From positions 1,240,001 through 1,304,000 of the forward strand of contig CAWJAJ010000017.1 of assembly GCA_963840805.1 (NCBI GenBank): a DNA stretch of 64,000 nt, in the 5' to 3' direction. Of the stretch, positions 13,796 to 24,928 are shown piece after piece. Under the pieces are notes generated by a model. The model was not told where the DNA came from. It saw only the letters and a program-made list of their open reading frames with translations, and did not search any database. Within the stretch, counting starts at the first letter, position 1; each line of letters begins with the position of its first letter. The DNA is from CADEEN01 sp963840805. GTDB taxonomy: Bacteria > Pseudomonadota > Gammaproteobacteria > Burkholderiales > Burkholderiaceae_C. Position numbers and translations under genes: made by a program.

Positions 13796-14298
13796 CATGG
13801 TCGCGCCGACCACCCTTCGGGTGCCATGATGGCGATGCCGTACGCTGCGGCCCGGCGCGCCAGCCGCAGCACGGCCCGATCGCGGCTGACGAGCCAGCGC
13901 GCGCCCGCGGCATGGGCCAGGTCCAGGAACATCTGGTCGTCGGCGTCCGTGCAGCGCAACGCGACGCAGCCCGGCAGGGCTTGCGGTTGGCCGCAATGGC
14001 CGACATGGGTGTCCCAAGCAGCCAACGCCGCGTCGGGATCGACATCGCGCGCGGCCGCCAAGCCGCGGCGCAAGACTGCAGCGAACTCGCTGCGCATCAG
14101 CGCCGTCGCGACCCAGCGCACCCGGCGCTGCGTGATCGCTGCCGCCAGTGCCGCCACCGAGGGGTCACCGAACAGTAACCAATCGAGGACGACGTTGGTG
14201 TCGAGCACGATTGCCGGCAGCGCTGACACATCTTGCGATGTGAGCGGTGGCTCACGAGGTATGGTTGCGCTGGGGGATTGGGTTGTGTCGGCGTTCAT
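13795..14298 (-). CDS. PIN-domain protein, putative toxin-type nuclease (COG1569-like)
   Basis: The protein has 167 residues and a PIN fold, a Mg-dependent single-strand RNase found in many VapC-type toxins. The acidic residues are IVLDTNVVLDW (D33), SEF (E71), the D118-D121 cluster in CTDADDQMFLDLA and SRDRAVL (D140). It starts at ATG 14298. The first 27 residues look unstructured, so a later start is possible. The stop codon abuts the rpoC terminator. There is no antitoxin gene next to it: rpoC is convergent and the str operon promoter is divergent. It may be a solitary PIN gene or a partner encoded elsewhere. Confidence 0.8.
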   Translation of the reverse strand: MNADTTQSPSATIPREPPLTSQDVSALPAIVLDTNVVLDWLLFGDPSVAALAAAITQRRVRWVATALMRSEFAAVLRRGLAAARDVDPDAALAAWDTHVGHCGQPQALPGCVALRCTDADDQMFLDLAHAAGARWLVSRDRAVLRLARRAAAYGIAIMAPEGWSARP

Positions 14299-14301
14299 TG
14301 C

Positions 14302-14330
14302 TTGCCGCGAGAGGGTGTGCTGAATATAAT
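14302..14330 (+). promoter_or_regulatory. Promoter of the str operon
   Basis: The -35 is TTGCCG (14302-14307), the spacer is 17 bases and the -10 is a perfect TATAAT (14325-14330). It points at rpsL, leaving a leader of roughly 165 bases. It overlaps the start codon region of the divergent PIN gene. The match is close to the sigma-70 consensus. Confidence 0.85.
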
Positions 14331-14499
14331 GGCAGGCTTTTCGGCAGATTCTGCTGCGCTCTTTGTCGAGCGGCTCGCCGGCGCGCCCATTGCCTGGGTC
14401 CCGGTTTCGAGCCCACCTCCACATTGCGGAGCGCTCGGCCTCTCCCGAAGAAGAAGCGTCTTTTCGGTCTGACTTCAAACGGGAACAAGTCAACTCATC

Positions 14500-14877
14500 A
14501 TGCCAACCATCAACCAACTCGTGCGCCACGGTCGCGAGACCGAGACCACGAAGTCCAAGTCGCCGGCATTGCAGGGCGGCCCGCAGCGGCGCGGCGTGTG
14601 CACGCGCGTGTACACCACGACGCCCAAGAAGCCCAACTCTGCCTTGCGCAAGGTCGCCAAGGTGCGCCTGACCAACGGCTTCGAGATCATCTCCTACATC
14701 GGCGGCGAAGGCCACAACCTGCAGGAGCACAGCGTCGTGCTGGTGCGCGGCGGCCGCGTGAAGGACTTGCCGGGCGTGCGCTACCACATCGTGCGCGGCT
14801 CGCTCGATCTGCAAGGTGTCAAGGATCGCAAGCAGTCGCGCTCGAAGTACGGCGCCAAGCGGCCGAAGAAGGCATAA
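14500..14877 (+). CDS. rpsL: 30S ribosomal protein S12
   Basis: At 125 residues this is the decoding-centre protein that controls accuracy. TTPKKPNSALRKVAKVRL and GGRVKDLPGVRYH keep the lysines (positions 43 and 88 in E. coli numbering) whose change gives streptomycin resistance, so a sensitive type is predicted. It is the first gene of the str operon, behind the promoter at 14302-14330. A long leader precedes it. rpsG follows after 148 bases. Confidence 0.98.
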   Translation: MPTINQLVRHGRETETTKSKSPALQGGPQRRGVCTRVYTTTPKKPNSALRKVAKVRLTNGFEIISYIGGEGHNLQEHSVVLVRGGRVKDLPGVRYHIVRGSLDLQGVKDRKQSRSKYGAKRPKKA

Positions 14878-15025
14878 CAAACGCTTCGCAGACAGGAAAG
14901 CCGGTGCGAAGGCCGGCCAAGCGCGGGTCCGCCGCTTCGCGGACCGAGTAAGTGAAGGGTCCTATGGCCTTTCGCGGTGCGGGTCGAACGCCTGCACCAA
15001 CTGAAACCACAGAAGGAAGATTCCC

Positions 15026-15496
15026 ATGCCACGTCGTCGCGAAGTACCCAAACGCGAGATCCTGCCCGACCCGAAATTCGGCAGCATCGATCTCTCCAAG
15101 TTCATGAACGTTGTGATGGAGTCGGGCAAGAAGGCCGTGGCCGAGCGCATCATCTACGGCGCGCTCGAGCAGGTCGAGAAGAAGGCCGGCAAGGATCCGC
15201 TCGAAGTCTTCATGGTCGCGTTGAACAACGTCAAGCCGATGGTCGAAGTCAAGTCACGCCGCGTCGGCGGTGCGAACTACCAAGTTCCGGTGGAAGTTCG
15301 GCCGATCCGCCGCGTCGCCCTGGCGATGCGCTGGCTCAAGGACTCGGCCCGCAAGCGTGGCGAGAAGTCGATGGCGGCACGCCTGGCCAATGAACTGCTG
15401 GAAGCCAGTGAAGGCCGTGGCGGCGCGATGAAGAAGCGCGACGAAGTGCACCGCATGGCCGAGGCGAACAAGGCTTTCTCGCACTTCCGCTTCTAA
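15026..15496 (+). CDS. rpsG: 30S ribosomal protein S7
   Basis: At 156 residues this primary binder of the 16S 3' domain, near the E site, is complete (MPRRREVPKREILPDPKFGS to EANKAFSHFRF). GGAAG lies before the ATG. In E. coli S7 represses this operon by binding the rpsL-rpsG junction. The 148-base gap here could host such a site, but I see no obvious match. A strong hairpin follows before fusA. Confidence 0.98.
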   Translation: MPRRREVPKREILPDPKFGSIDLSKFMNVVMESGKKAVAERIIYGALEQVEKKAGKDPLEVFMVALNNVKPMVEVKSRRVGGANYQVPVEVRPIRRVALAMRWLKDSARKRGEKSMAARLANELLEASEGRGGAMKKRDEVHRMAEANKAFSHFRF

Positions 15497-15509
15497 ACCC
15501 TGTTCCTGC

Positions 15510-15545
15510 GGCCGCCTTCGGGTTTTCCTGAACCCGTCGGCGGCC
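15510..15545 (+). promoter_or_regulatory. Hairpin between rpsG and fusA
   Basis: GGCCGCC and CGGGTT (15510-15524) pair with AACCCG and GGCGGCC (15531-15545) around the loop TTCCTG. This makes 13 bp with a small internal loop. No T-run follows, so it is more likely a processing, stability or attenuation element than a terminator. Confidence 0.55.
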
Positions 15546-15565
15546 CCTGCATTTGGAGTCACACC

Positions 15566-17671
<2,106 letters not shown>

Positions 17672-17788
17672 TTCAAGCCGGTCTTCGGACTCCGGGCGCT
17701 TGTTGCCAGTGGCAAGCGAATCACTCGGATTCCGGAAACCTTAAACCCCGCACTGGCACCGCTCTTTGAAACACACGGAGAACTGAAC

Positions 17789-18979
<1,191 letters not shown>

Positions 18980-18989
18980 GGGAACGATC

Positions 18990-19304
18990 ATGGCCACCAA
19001 ACAGAAAATTCGCATCCGCCTGAAGGCTTTCGACTACAAGCTGATCGACCAGTCTGCCATCGAAATCGTCGACACCGCCAAGCGCACCGGCGCGATCGTC
19101 AAGGGCCCCGTGCCCCTGCCGACACGCATGCAGCGCTTTGACATCCTGCGCTCGCCCCACGTGAACAAGACTTCGCGCGATCAGTTCGAGATCCGCACGC
19201 ACCAGCGCTTGATGGACATCGTCGATCCGACCGACAAGACCGTGGACGCGCTGATGAAGCTCGATCTCCCGGCCGGCGTGGACGTGGAAATCAAGCTGCA
19301 GTAG
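18990..19304 (+). CDS. rpsJ: 30S ribosomal protein S10
   Basis: The protein has 104 residues. S10 (NusE) has a second role in Nus-dependent antitermination. KIRIRLKAFDYKLIDQSAIE and LPTRMQRFDILRSPHVNKTS are typical. The ATG at 18990 follows AAGGGAA, so the open frame further upstream is not used. It is coupled to tuf. Its last codons overlap a possible promoter for the rest of the S10 genes (19279-19307). Confidence 0.98.
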   Translation: MATKQKIRIRLKAFDYKLIDQSAIEIVDTAKRTGAIVKGPVPLPTRMQRFDILRSPHVNKTSRDQFEIRTHQRLMDIVDPTDKTVDALMKLDLPAGVDVEIKLQ

Positions 19305-19307
19305 AAT
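19279..19307 (+). promoter_or_regulatory. Possible internal promoter at the end of rpsJ
   Basis: TGGACG (19279-19284), a 17-base spacer and TAGAAT (19302-19307). The -10 is good and the -35 matches at four of six positions. It would start an RNA just ahead of the structured element before rplC. It is supported by sequence match only. Confidence 0.4.
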
Positions 19308-19321
19308 CACAGGCTTTTCCC

Positions 19322-19367
19322 GCGGCGCATTCTGGGGGAACCCAGAAAACTCGCAAGAGCGCGCCGC
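19322..19367 (+). ncRNA. Structured leader before rplC: three-way junction with two GNRA loops
   Basis: The outer stem is GCGGCGC (19322-19328) with GCGCCGC (19361-19367). Inside are TTCTGGG-GGAA-CCCAGAA (19330-19347) and CTC-GCAA-GAG (19350-19359), both capped by GNRA tetraloops. All complementary positions are perfect. It lies 48 bases before the rplC start, where autoregulation by a ribosomal protein would be expected. I do not recognise a named family. Confidence 0.55.
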
Positions 19368-19414
19368 AAAACTCATCAGCCCTGCCAATCGATGTGGGGC
19401 ATTGGAGAAACAAC

Positions 19415-20086
19415 ATGAGTCTGAGCAACCGTCTCGGTTTGCTGGGGCGCAAGGTGGGCATGATGCGCATCTTCACGGACGACGGCGATGCCGTTCCCGT
19501 GACGGTGCTCGACGTGTCGAACAACCGCGTCACCCAGGTCAAGACCGACGAAACCGACGGCTATAGCGCCATCCAGGTGGCGTTTGGCTCTCGCAAAGCG
19601 TCGCGTGTGTCGAAGCCAGAGGCCGGCCACCTCGCCAAGGCCGGTGTCCAAGCTGGTGAGATCCTGAAGGAATTCCGCGTCAGCGCCGACGTGGCCGGGC
19701 AGTTCAAGCCGGGCAGTGCGCTGCCGGTGACGATGTTCGCCGCGGGCCAGATGGTCGATGTGCAAGGTACCTCGATCGGCAAGGGCTTCACGGGCACCAT
19801 CAAGCGCCACAACTTCAGCTCGCAGCGCGCGTCGCACGGCAACAGCCGTTCGCACAACGTGCCGGGGTCGATCTCGATGGCGCAGGACCCGGGCCGCGTG
19901 TTCCCCGGCAAGAAGATGTCGGGACACCGCGGCGACGAAACCACGACCACGCAGAACCTCGACATAGTCCGTGTGGATGAGGCGCGCCAGTTGTTGCTGG
20001 TCAAGGGTGCAGTGCCTGGCTCGAAGAATGGCCATGTGGTCGTTCGCCCCGCTGTCAAGGCCAAGCTGAACAAGGGAGCCCAGTGA
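19415..20086 (+). CDS. rplC: 50S ribosomal protein L3
   Basis: The protein has 223 residues (E. coli 209); L3 helps fold 23S rRNA near the peptidyl-transferase centre. The start MSLSNRLGLLGRKVGMMRIF at ATG 19415 follows TTGGAGA. The long central loop THGNS-type segment (SQRASHGNSRSHNVPGSISM) and GKKMSGHRGDE are present. Its stop overlaps the rplD start (TGATG). Confidence 0.97.
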   Translation: MSLSNRLGLLGRKVGMMRIFTDDGDAVPVTVLDVSNNRVTQVKTDETDGYSAIQVAFGSRKASRVSKPEAGHLAKAGVQAGEILKEFRVSADVAGQFKPGSALPVTMFAAGQMVDVQGTSIGKGFTGTIKRHNFSSQRASHGNSRSHNVPGSISMAQDPGRVFPGKKMSGHRGDETTTTQNLDIVRVDEARQLLLVKGAVPGSKNGHVVVRPAVKAKLNKGAQ

Positions 20087-20706
20087 TGCAACTCGAGCTC
20101 CTCAACGACCAGGGCCAGGCGACATCGAAGGTCGACGCACCGGACACCGTGTTCGCGCGTGACTACAACGAAGCGCTGGTGCACCAGATCGTGGTCGCGT
20201 ACCAGGCCAACGCGCGCCAGGGCACACGTGCTCAACTCGATCGCGGTGAAGTCAAGCACTCGACCAAGAAGCCGTTCCGCCAGAAGGGCACCGGCCGCGC
20301 ACGCGCAGGGATGACCTCGTCGCCGCTGTGGCGCGGGGGCGGTCGCATCTTCCCGAACCGGCCGGACGAAAACTTCAGCCAGAAAGTCAACAAGAAGATG
20401 TACCGCGCCGGCATGGCCGCCATCTTCTCGCAATTGGCTCGTGATGGCCGGCTGGCGGTGGTCGATTCGATCACCGTCGAGGCACCGAAGACCAAGCTGC
20501 TGGCCGCCAAGTTCAAGGCGATGGGCCTGGAATCGGTGATGGTCATTTCGGACCAGGTCGACGACAACCTGTTGCTGGCGTCGCGCAATCTCGCCAATGT
20601 GCTGGTGGTCGAGCCGCGCTACGCGGATCCGCTGTCACTGGTCTTCTACAAGAAGGTGCTGGTGACCAAGGGTGCGATCGAGCAGTTGAAGGAGATGTTC
20701 GCATGA
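20086..20706 (+). CDS. rplD: 50S ribosomal protein L4
   Basis: At 206 residues (E. coli 201), L4 lines the exit tunnel and, in E. coli, represses the S10 operon. The tunnel loop KPFRQKGTGRARAGMTSSPL is intact, with wild-type residues at the known macrolide site. ATG 20086 is preferred over an in-frame GTG at 20083 because it gives the TGATG overlap with rplC and follows GGGAG. It overlaps rplW by four bases. Confidence 0.97.
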   Translation: MQLELLNDQGQATSKVDAPDTVFARDYNEALVHQIVVAYQANARQGTRAQLDRGEVKHSTKKPFRQKGTGRARAGMTSSPLWRGGGRIFPNRPDENFSQKVNKKMYRAGMAAIFSQLARDGRLAVVDSITVEAPKTKLLAAKFKAMGLESVMVISDQVDDNLLLASRNLANVLVVEPRYADPLSLVFYKKVLVTKGAIEQLKEMFA

Positions 20707-21032
20707 GCCGCGTCAACGCGATCGGACAAAAGTTCGATGAGGGTCGCCTGGCCCAGGTGCTGGTCGAGCCGATCGTGTCCGAGAAGGCCACGGCGGTTGC
20801 CGAGAAGCACAACCAGGTGCTGTTCAAGGTGCTGCGCAACGCCACCAAGCCCGAGATCAAGGCCGCCGTGGAGTTGATGTTCAAGGTCGAGGTGGAGTCG
20901 GTACAGACCGTCAACCAGCGCGGCAAGGAGAAGCGCTTTGGCCGGTCGATCGGCCGGCGCGACCACATCAAGAAGGCGTATGTGTCGCTGAAGAAGGGCC
21001 AGGAGCTCAACTTCTCCGGGGAGGCCGCGTAA
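20703..21032 (+). CDS. rplW: 50S ribosomal protein L23
   Basis: The protein has 109 residues (E. coli 100). L23 sits at the tunnel exit and docks trigger factor and SRP. After a short N-terminal stretch the core VEPIVSEKATAVAEKHNQVL is typical, with FGRSIGRRDHIKKAYVSL near the end. The ATG overlaps the rplD stop (ATGA). It ends in TAATG with rplB. Confidence 0.96.
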   Translation: MSRVNAIGQKFDEGRLAQVLVEPIVSEKATAVAEKHNQVLFKVLRNATKPEIKAAVELMFKVEVESVQTVNQRGKEKRFGRSIGRRDHIKKAYVSLKKGQELNFSGEAA

Positions 21033-21856
21033 TGGCTGTCGTCAAAGTCAAACCCACGTCGCCCGGCCGTCGTGCCGTGGTCAAAGTGGTGCACAAGCAC
21101 CTGCACAAGGGCAAGCCGGAAGCATCGCTGCTCGAGCCGCAGATGCAGAACGCCGGCCGCAACAACAACGGCCACATCACGATGCGGCACAAGGGTGGTG
21201 GCCACAAGCACCACTACCGTGTCGTCGATTTCGTGCGCAACAAGGACGCGATCCCGGCGAAGGTCGAGCGCATCGAGTACGACCCGAACCGTACCGCGCA
21301 CATCGCGCTGCTGTGCTACGCCGATGGTGAGCGCCGCTACATCATCGCCCCGCGCGGCCTCGAGGTCGGTGCGACAGTCATCAGCGGGCCTGAGGCGCCG
21401 ATCAAGGCCGGCAACACGCTGCCGATCCGCAACATTCCGGTCGGCTCGATCATCCATGCCGTCGAGATGCTGCCCGGCAAGGGCGCGCAGATCGCTCGCT
21501 CGGCTGGCACGTCGGTCACGCTGATGGCCCGCGAAGGCACCTACGCCCAGGTTCGCCTTCGTTCGGGCGAAGTGCGCAAGATCCACATCGATTGCCGCGC
21601 CACGATCGGCGAGGTTTCGAACGAAGAACACAGCCTGCGCCAGTACGGCAAGGCCGGCGTGAAGCGCTGGATGGGCATTCGCCCGACAGTGCGTGGCGTG
21701 GCCATGAACCCGGTCGATCACCCGCACGGCGGCGGCGAAGGCCGCACGGGCGAGGGTCAAGTGCCGGTGTCGCCGTGGAACACGATGACCAAGGGCTACC
21801 GCACCCGGAGCAACAAGCGCACGCAGACGATGATCGTCTCGCGGCGCAAGAAATAA
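21032..21856 (+). CDS. rplB: 50S ribosomal protein L2
   Basis: The protein has 274 residues (E. coli 273). L2 is needed for subunit joining and peptidyl transfer. The conserved C-terminal segment AMNPVDHPHGGGEGRT carries the key histidine. The gene is coupled to rplW by TAATG. rpsS follows after nine bases. Confidence 0.98.
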   Translation: MAVVKVKPTSPGRRAVVKVVHKHLHKGKPEASLLEPQMQNAGRNNNGHITMRHKGGGHKHHYRVVDFVRNKDAIPAKVERIEYDPNRTAHIALLCYADGERRYIIAPRGLEVGATVISGPEAPIKAGNTLPIRNIPVGSIIHAVEMLPGKGAQIARSAGTSVTLMAREGTYAQVRLRSGEVRKIHIDCRATIGEVSNEEHSLRQYGKAGVKRWMGIRPTVRGVAMNPVDHPHGGGEGRTGEGQVPVSPWNTMTKGYRTRSNKRTQTMIVSRRKK

Positions 21857-21865
21857 GAGGCCGCC

Positions 21866-22144
21866 ATGACACGTTCACTGAAGAAGGGCCCGTTCGTCGA
21901 CCGCCACCTGCTGGCCAAGGTCGAGAAGGCCTCCGCCATCAAGGACAAGAAGCCGATCAAGACCTGGTCGCGCCGCTCGACGATCCTGCCCGAGTTCATC
22001 GGACTGACGATCGCCGTGCACAACGGGAAGCAGCACGTCCCGGTCTATGTGAGCGACCAGATGGTCGGCCACAAGCTGGGCGAATTCGCGCTGACCCGCA
22101 CCTTCAAGGGCCACCCGGCCGACAAGAAGGCAGCGAAGAAGTAA
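21866..22144 (+). CDS. rpsS: 30S ribosomal protein S19
   Basis: At 92 residues, the same as E. coli, S19 lies in the 30S head next to S13. MTRSLKKGPFVDRHLLAKVE and GEFALTRTFKGH are diagnostic. GAGG lies before the ATG. It is part of the tightly packed S10 series. Confidence 0.98.
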   Translation: MTRSLKKGPFVDRHLLAKVEKASAIKDKKPIKTWSRRSTILPEFIGLTIAVHNGKQHVPVYVSDQMVGHKLGEFALTRTFKGHPADKKAAKK

Positions 22145-22159
22145 AGGATGGCGACGACC

Positions 22160-22489
22160 ATGGAAACCCAAGCAATCGTTCGCGGAGTGCGCCTTTCGGC
22201 CGACAAGGGCCGACTGGTTGCCGACCTGATCCGCGGCAAGAAAGTCGACCAGGCATTGAACATCCTGACCTTCACGCAAAAGAAGGCGGCGGGCATCGTC
22301 AAGAAGGCGCTCGAAAGCGCGATCGCCAATGCCGAGCACAACGACGGTGCCGACATCGACGAGTTGAAAGTCAAGACCATCTATGTCGAGCAGGGCACGA
22401 CGTTGAAGCGTTTCTCCGCGCGGGCCAAGGGCCGCGGCAACCGCATCAGCAAGGGCACCTGCCACATCTACGTGACCGTCGGGAACTGA
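22160..22489 (+). CDS. rplV: 50S ribosomal protein L22
   Basis: Read from ATG 22160 (METQAIVRGVRLSADKGRLV) it has 109 residues, the usual family start. An in-frame ATG at 22148 would add four residues but sits one base after the AAGG. L22 lines the tunnel, and its beta-hairpin VEQGTTLKRFSARAKGRGNR is intact. rpsC follows after 10 bases. Confidence 0.95.
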   Translation: METQAIVRGVRLSADKGRLVADLIRGKKVDQALNILTFTQKKAAGIVKKALESAIANAEHNDGADIDELKVKTIYVEQGTTLKRFSARAKGRGNRISKGTCHIYVTVGN

Positions 22490-22499
22490 GGAAGACCAC

Positions 22500-23384
22500 A
22501 TGGGACAAAAGATCCATCCGACCGGCTTCCGTCTGCCCGTCACGAGGGCCTGGGCTTCGCGCTGGTTCGCCACAAACCGCAACTTCAGCCAGATGCTGGC
22601 GGAAGACCTGCAGGTGCGCGACTATCTCAAGACCAAACTGAAGAACGCGGCAGTCTCGCGCATCCTGATCGAGCGTCCGGCCAAGAACGCGCGCATCACG
22701 ATCTACTCGGCACGCCCGGGCGTCGTGATCGGCAAGAAGGGTGAGGACATCGAGAGCCTGAAGGCCGAGTTGACCAAGCGCCTGGGCGTTCCGGTCGCAG
22801 TGAACATCGAAGAGGTACGCAAGCCCGAAGTCGATGCCCAACTGATCGCCGATTCGATCACCCAGCAACTCGAGAAGCGCATCATGTTCCGCCGTGCGAT
22901 GAAGCGCGCGATGCAGAATGCGATGCGTCTGGGTGCACAGGGCATCAAGATCATGTCCTCGGGCCGGCTGAACGGCATCGAAATCGCGCGCTGCGAGTGG
23001 TATCGCGAAGGACGCGTGCCACTTCACACCCTGAAGGCGGACATCGACTATGGCTTCTCCGAAGCCAAGACGACCTATGGCGTGATCGGCGTGAAGTGCT
23101 GGGTCTATCGCGGCGACCGCCTGGCCCACGGCGAAGTGCCGGCGGCCAAGCTGGAAGGCGGTGATGACGATCGCCGTTCGCGCCGCGGTCCGCGTCCGGG
23201 GGGGCCGGCTGCGCCCGGCGGCCCGCGCGGCCGCAGCGATCGCGCTCCGCGCCCGAGTGGTGCGCCGGTCGACGGCAGCGACAAACCGGTCGAGGCAACC
23301 GGATCCGATGCGCCAAAGCCGGCGGTTAAGCGCGTACGCAAAGTGGTCGTGCCGGCCGCCGGTGGCGACGCCAAAGGAGAATAA
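22500..23384 (+). CDS. rpsC: 30S ribosomal protein S3 with long basic/disordered C-terminal tail
   Basis: At 294 residues it is about 60 longer than E. coli S3 (233). The KH domain (RPGVVIGKKGEDIESLKAEL near residue 75) and C-terminal domain are normal, up to GEVPAAKLEG near residue 219. The rest is a low-complexity Arg/Pro/Gly/Ala tail ending VVVPAAGGDAKGE. Such tails occur in betaproteobacterial S3. S3 forms part of the mRNA entry channel helicase. rplP begins two bases later. Confidence 0.97.
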   Translation: MGQKIHPTGFRLPVTRAWASRWFATNRNFSQMLAEDLQVRDYLKTKLKNAAVSRILIERPAKNARITIYSARPGVVIGKKGEDIESLKAELTKRLGVPVAVNIEEVRKPEVDAQLIADSITQQLEKRIMFRRAMKRAMQNAMRLGAQGIKIMSSGRLNGIEIARCEWYREGRVPLHTLKADIDYGFSEAKTTYGVIGVKCWVYRGDRLAHGEVPAAKLEGGDDDRRSRRGPRPGGPAAPGGPRGRSDRAPRPSGAPVDGSDKPVEATGSDAPKPAVKRVRKVVVPAAGGDAKGE

Positions 23385-23386
23385 GC

Positions 23387-23803
23387 ATGCTGCAACCGTC
23401 ACGCCGCAAGTTCCGCAAGGAGCAGAAGGGCCGCAACACAGGCATTGCCACGCGCGGTGCCAGCGTGTCGTTCGGCGACTTCGGTCTGAAGGCCACGGAG
23501 CGCGGCCGCCTCACGGCGCGCCAGATCGAGGCCGCGCGCCGCGCCATTTCGCGCCACATCAAACGCGGTGGCCGGATTTTCATCCGCATCTTCCCGGACA
23601 AGCCGATTTCGCAAAAGCCGGCAGAGGTGCGCATGGGCAATGGCAAGGGCAACCCCGAATACTACGTGGCCGAAATCCAACCGGGCAAGGTGCTCTACGA
23701 ACTCAACGGTGTGCCTGAAGCGCTGGCCCGCGAAGCGTTCACGTTGGCAGCGGCCAAGCTGCCGCTGGCGTGCACGTTCGTCGCGCGCCAGGTCGGCACC
23801 TGA
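23387..23803 (+). CDS. rplP: 50S ribosomal protein L16
   Basis: At 138 residues (E. coli 136), L16 helps organise the A-site of the large subunit. MLQPSRRKFRKEQKGRNTGI and the loop GRIFIRIFPDKPISQKPAEV, MGNGKGNPEYYVAEI are diagnostic. AAGGAGAATAAGC precedes the ATG. It is followed by rpmC. Confidence 0.98.
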   Translation: MLQPSRRKFRKEQKGRNTGIATRGASVSFGDFGLKATERGRLTARQIEAARRAISRHIKRGGRIFIRIFPDKPISQKPAEVRMGNGKGNPEYYVAEIQPGKVLYELNGVPEALAREAFTLAAAKLPLACTFVARQVGT

Positions 23804-23819
23804 GGTGAAGGAACACGCA

Positions 23820-24020
23820 ATGAAAGCATCTGAACTGCGCGCCAAGGACATGCCGGCGCTGGAGAAGGAAGTCTCCGACCTGCTCAAGGCCCATTTCGGC
23901 CTGCGCATGCAGAAGGCGACGCAACAGCTCTCCAATCACTCGCAACTGGGCAAGACCCGCCGCGACATCGCGCGCGTCAAGACCGTGCTGGCCGAGAAGA
24001 AGAAGGGAGCCGCGAAATGA
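23820..24020 (+). CDS. rpmC: 50S ribosomal protein L29
   Basis: At 66 residues this two-helix protein lies at the tunnel exit next to L23. MKASELRAKDMPALEKEVSD is the usual start, and ATG 23820 follows GGTGAAGG. It ends KKKGAAK, overlapping rpsQ by four bases (ATGA). Confidence 0.96.
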   Translation: MKASELRAKDMPALEKEVSDLLKAHFGLRMQKATQQLSNHSQLGKTRRDIARVKTVLAEKKKGAAK

Positions 24021-24310
24021 ATACTGCTGCAGCAATCACGCCCACCGATGCCAAGGCCAAGGTCACTCGCACCTTCGTTGGCAAGGTCGTCAGCGACAAG
24101 CGTGCCAAGACCATCACCGTGCTGGTCGAGCGCCGTGTCAAGCACGAGCTGTACGGCAAGATCGTCGGCCGCTCGAACAAGTACCACGCGCACGACGAGA
24201 AGGGCGAGTACAAGATGGGTGACGTGGTCGAGATCACCGAGAGCCGGCCGATCTCCAAGACCAAATCGTGGGTCGTGACCCGCCTGGTCGAAAGAGCGAA
24301 GCTGGTCTAG
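24017..24310 (+). CDS. rpsQ: 30S ribosomal protein S17
   Basis: At 97 residues it is longer than E. coli S17 (84) because of an N-terminal stretch before KVTRTFVGKVVSDKRAKTIT. The OB-fold core is normal (GRSNKYHAHDEKGEYKMGDV, ITESRPISKTKSW). It is the last gene of the S10 series. A terminator follows, so the spc genes are separated from it. Confidence 0.97.
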   Translation: MNTAAAITPTDAKAKVTRTFVGKVVSDKRAKTITVLVERRVKHELYGKIVGRSNKYHAHDEKGEYKMGDVVEITESRPISKTKSWVVTRLVERAKLV

Positions 24311-24335
24311 GGTTTTTCATCTGACCGTCAGCAGG

Positions 24336-24374
24336 ACGGCCGGATCGCCGAGACACTGGCGGCCGGCCGTTTTT
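24336..24374 (+). terminator. Intrinsic terminator after rpsQ
   Basis: ACGGCCGG (24336-24343) and CGCC (24346-24349) pair with GGCG (24358-24361) and CCGGCCGT (24363-24370), then TTTT. It ends the S10 transcription unit before the peroxiredoxin gene. Confidence 0.8.
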
Positions 24375-24397
24375 CATTCCATCAGAGGAGACGCACG

Positions 24398-24913
24398 ATG
24401 CTCAAAGTTGGCGACAAGTTGCCCGCGGGCCACCTGCAGGAGTTCATCGAGGTCGAGGGCAATGGCTGCTCGCTCGGCCCGAACACGTTCGACGTGGCCA
24501 AACTAACCGCAGGCAAGACGGTGGCGATCTTCGCGCTGCCCGGGGCCTACACGCCCACCTGCTCGGCCAAGCACGTACCGGGTTATGTCGAGAAGGCCGC
24601 AGCCTTGAAGGCCGCAGGGATCGACGAGATCTGGTGCGTCTCGGTCAACGACGCCTTCGTGATGGGCGCCTGGGGCCGCGATCAAGAAACCACCGGCAAG
24701 GTGCGCATGATGGCTGACGGTAGCGCCCTCTTCACGACCGCGGTCGGCCTGACACTGGACCGCACGGCGGCCGGCATGGGCATCCGCTCGCAGCGCTATT
24801 CGATGTTGGTCGTCGACGGCGTGGTCAAGACACTGAATGTCGAGGCTCCGGGCAAGTTCGAGGTCAGCGACGCCGACACGATGCTGCGTCAGGCACAGGA
24901 GCAGCTCGCCTGA
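24398..24913 (+). CDS. Peroxiredoxin, Prx5/AhpE-like redoxin family
   Basis: At 171 residues it reduces peroxides using a peroxidatic cysteine, here C55 in LPGAYTPTCSAKHVPGY. Other cysteines at about 24 and 80 could resolve it. The Prx5-type core WCVSVNDAFVMGAWGRDQ and RSQRYSMLVVDGVV are present. It has no signal peptide, so it acts in the cytoplasm. It starts at ATG 24398 after AGAGGAG. The position between rpsQ and rplN, with a terminator before it and the spc promoter after it, is unusual. Whether it is transcribed by read-through or its own promoter is unclear. Confidence 0.92.
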   Translation: MLKVGDKLPAGHLQEFIEVEGNGCSLGPNTFDVAKLTAGKTVAIFALPGAYTPTCSAKHVPGYVEKAAALKAAGIDEIWCVSVNDAFVMGAWGRDQETTGKVRMMADGSALFTTAVGLTLDRTAAGMGIRSQRYSMLVVDGVVKTLNVEAPGKFEVSDADTMLRQAQEQLA

Positions 24914-24928
24914 CATTCGGCCGCGCGT

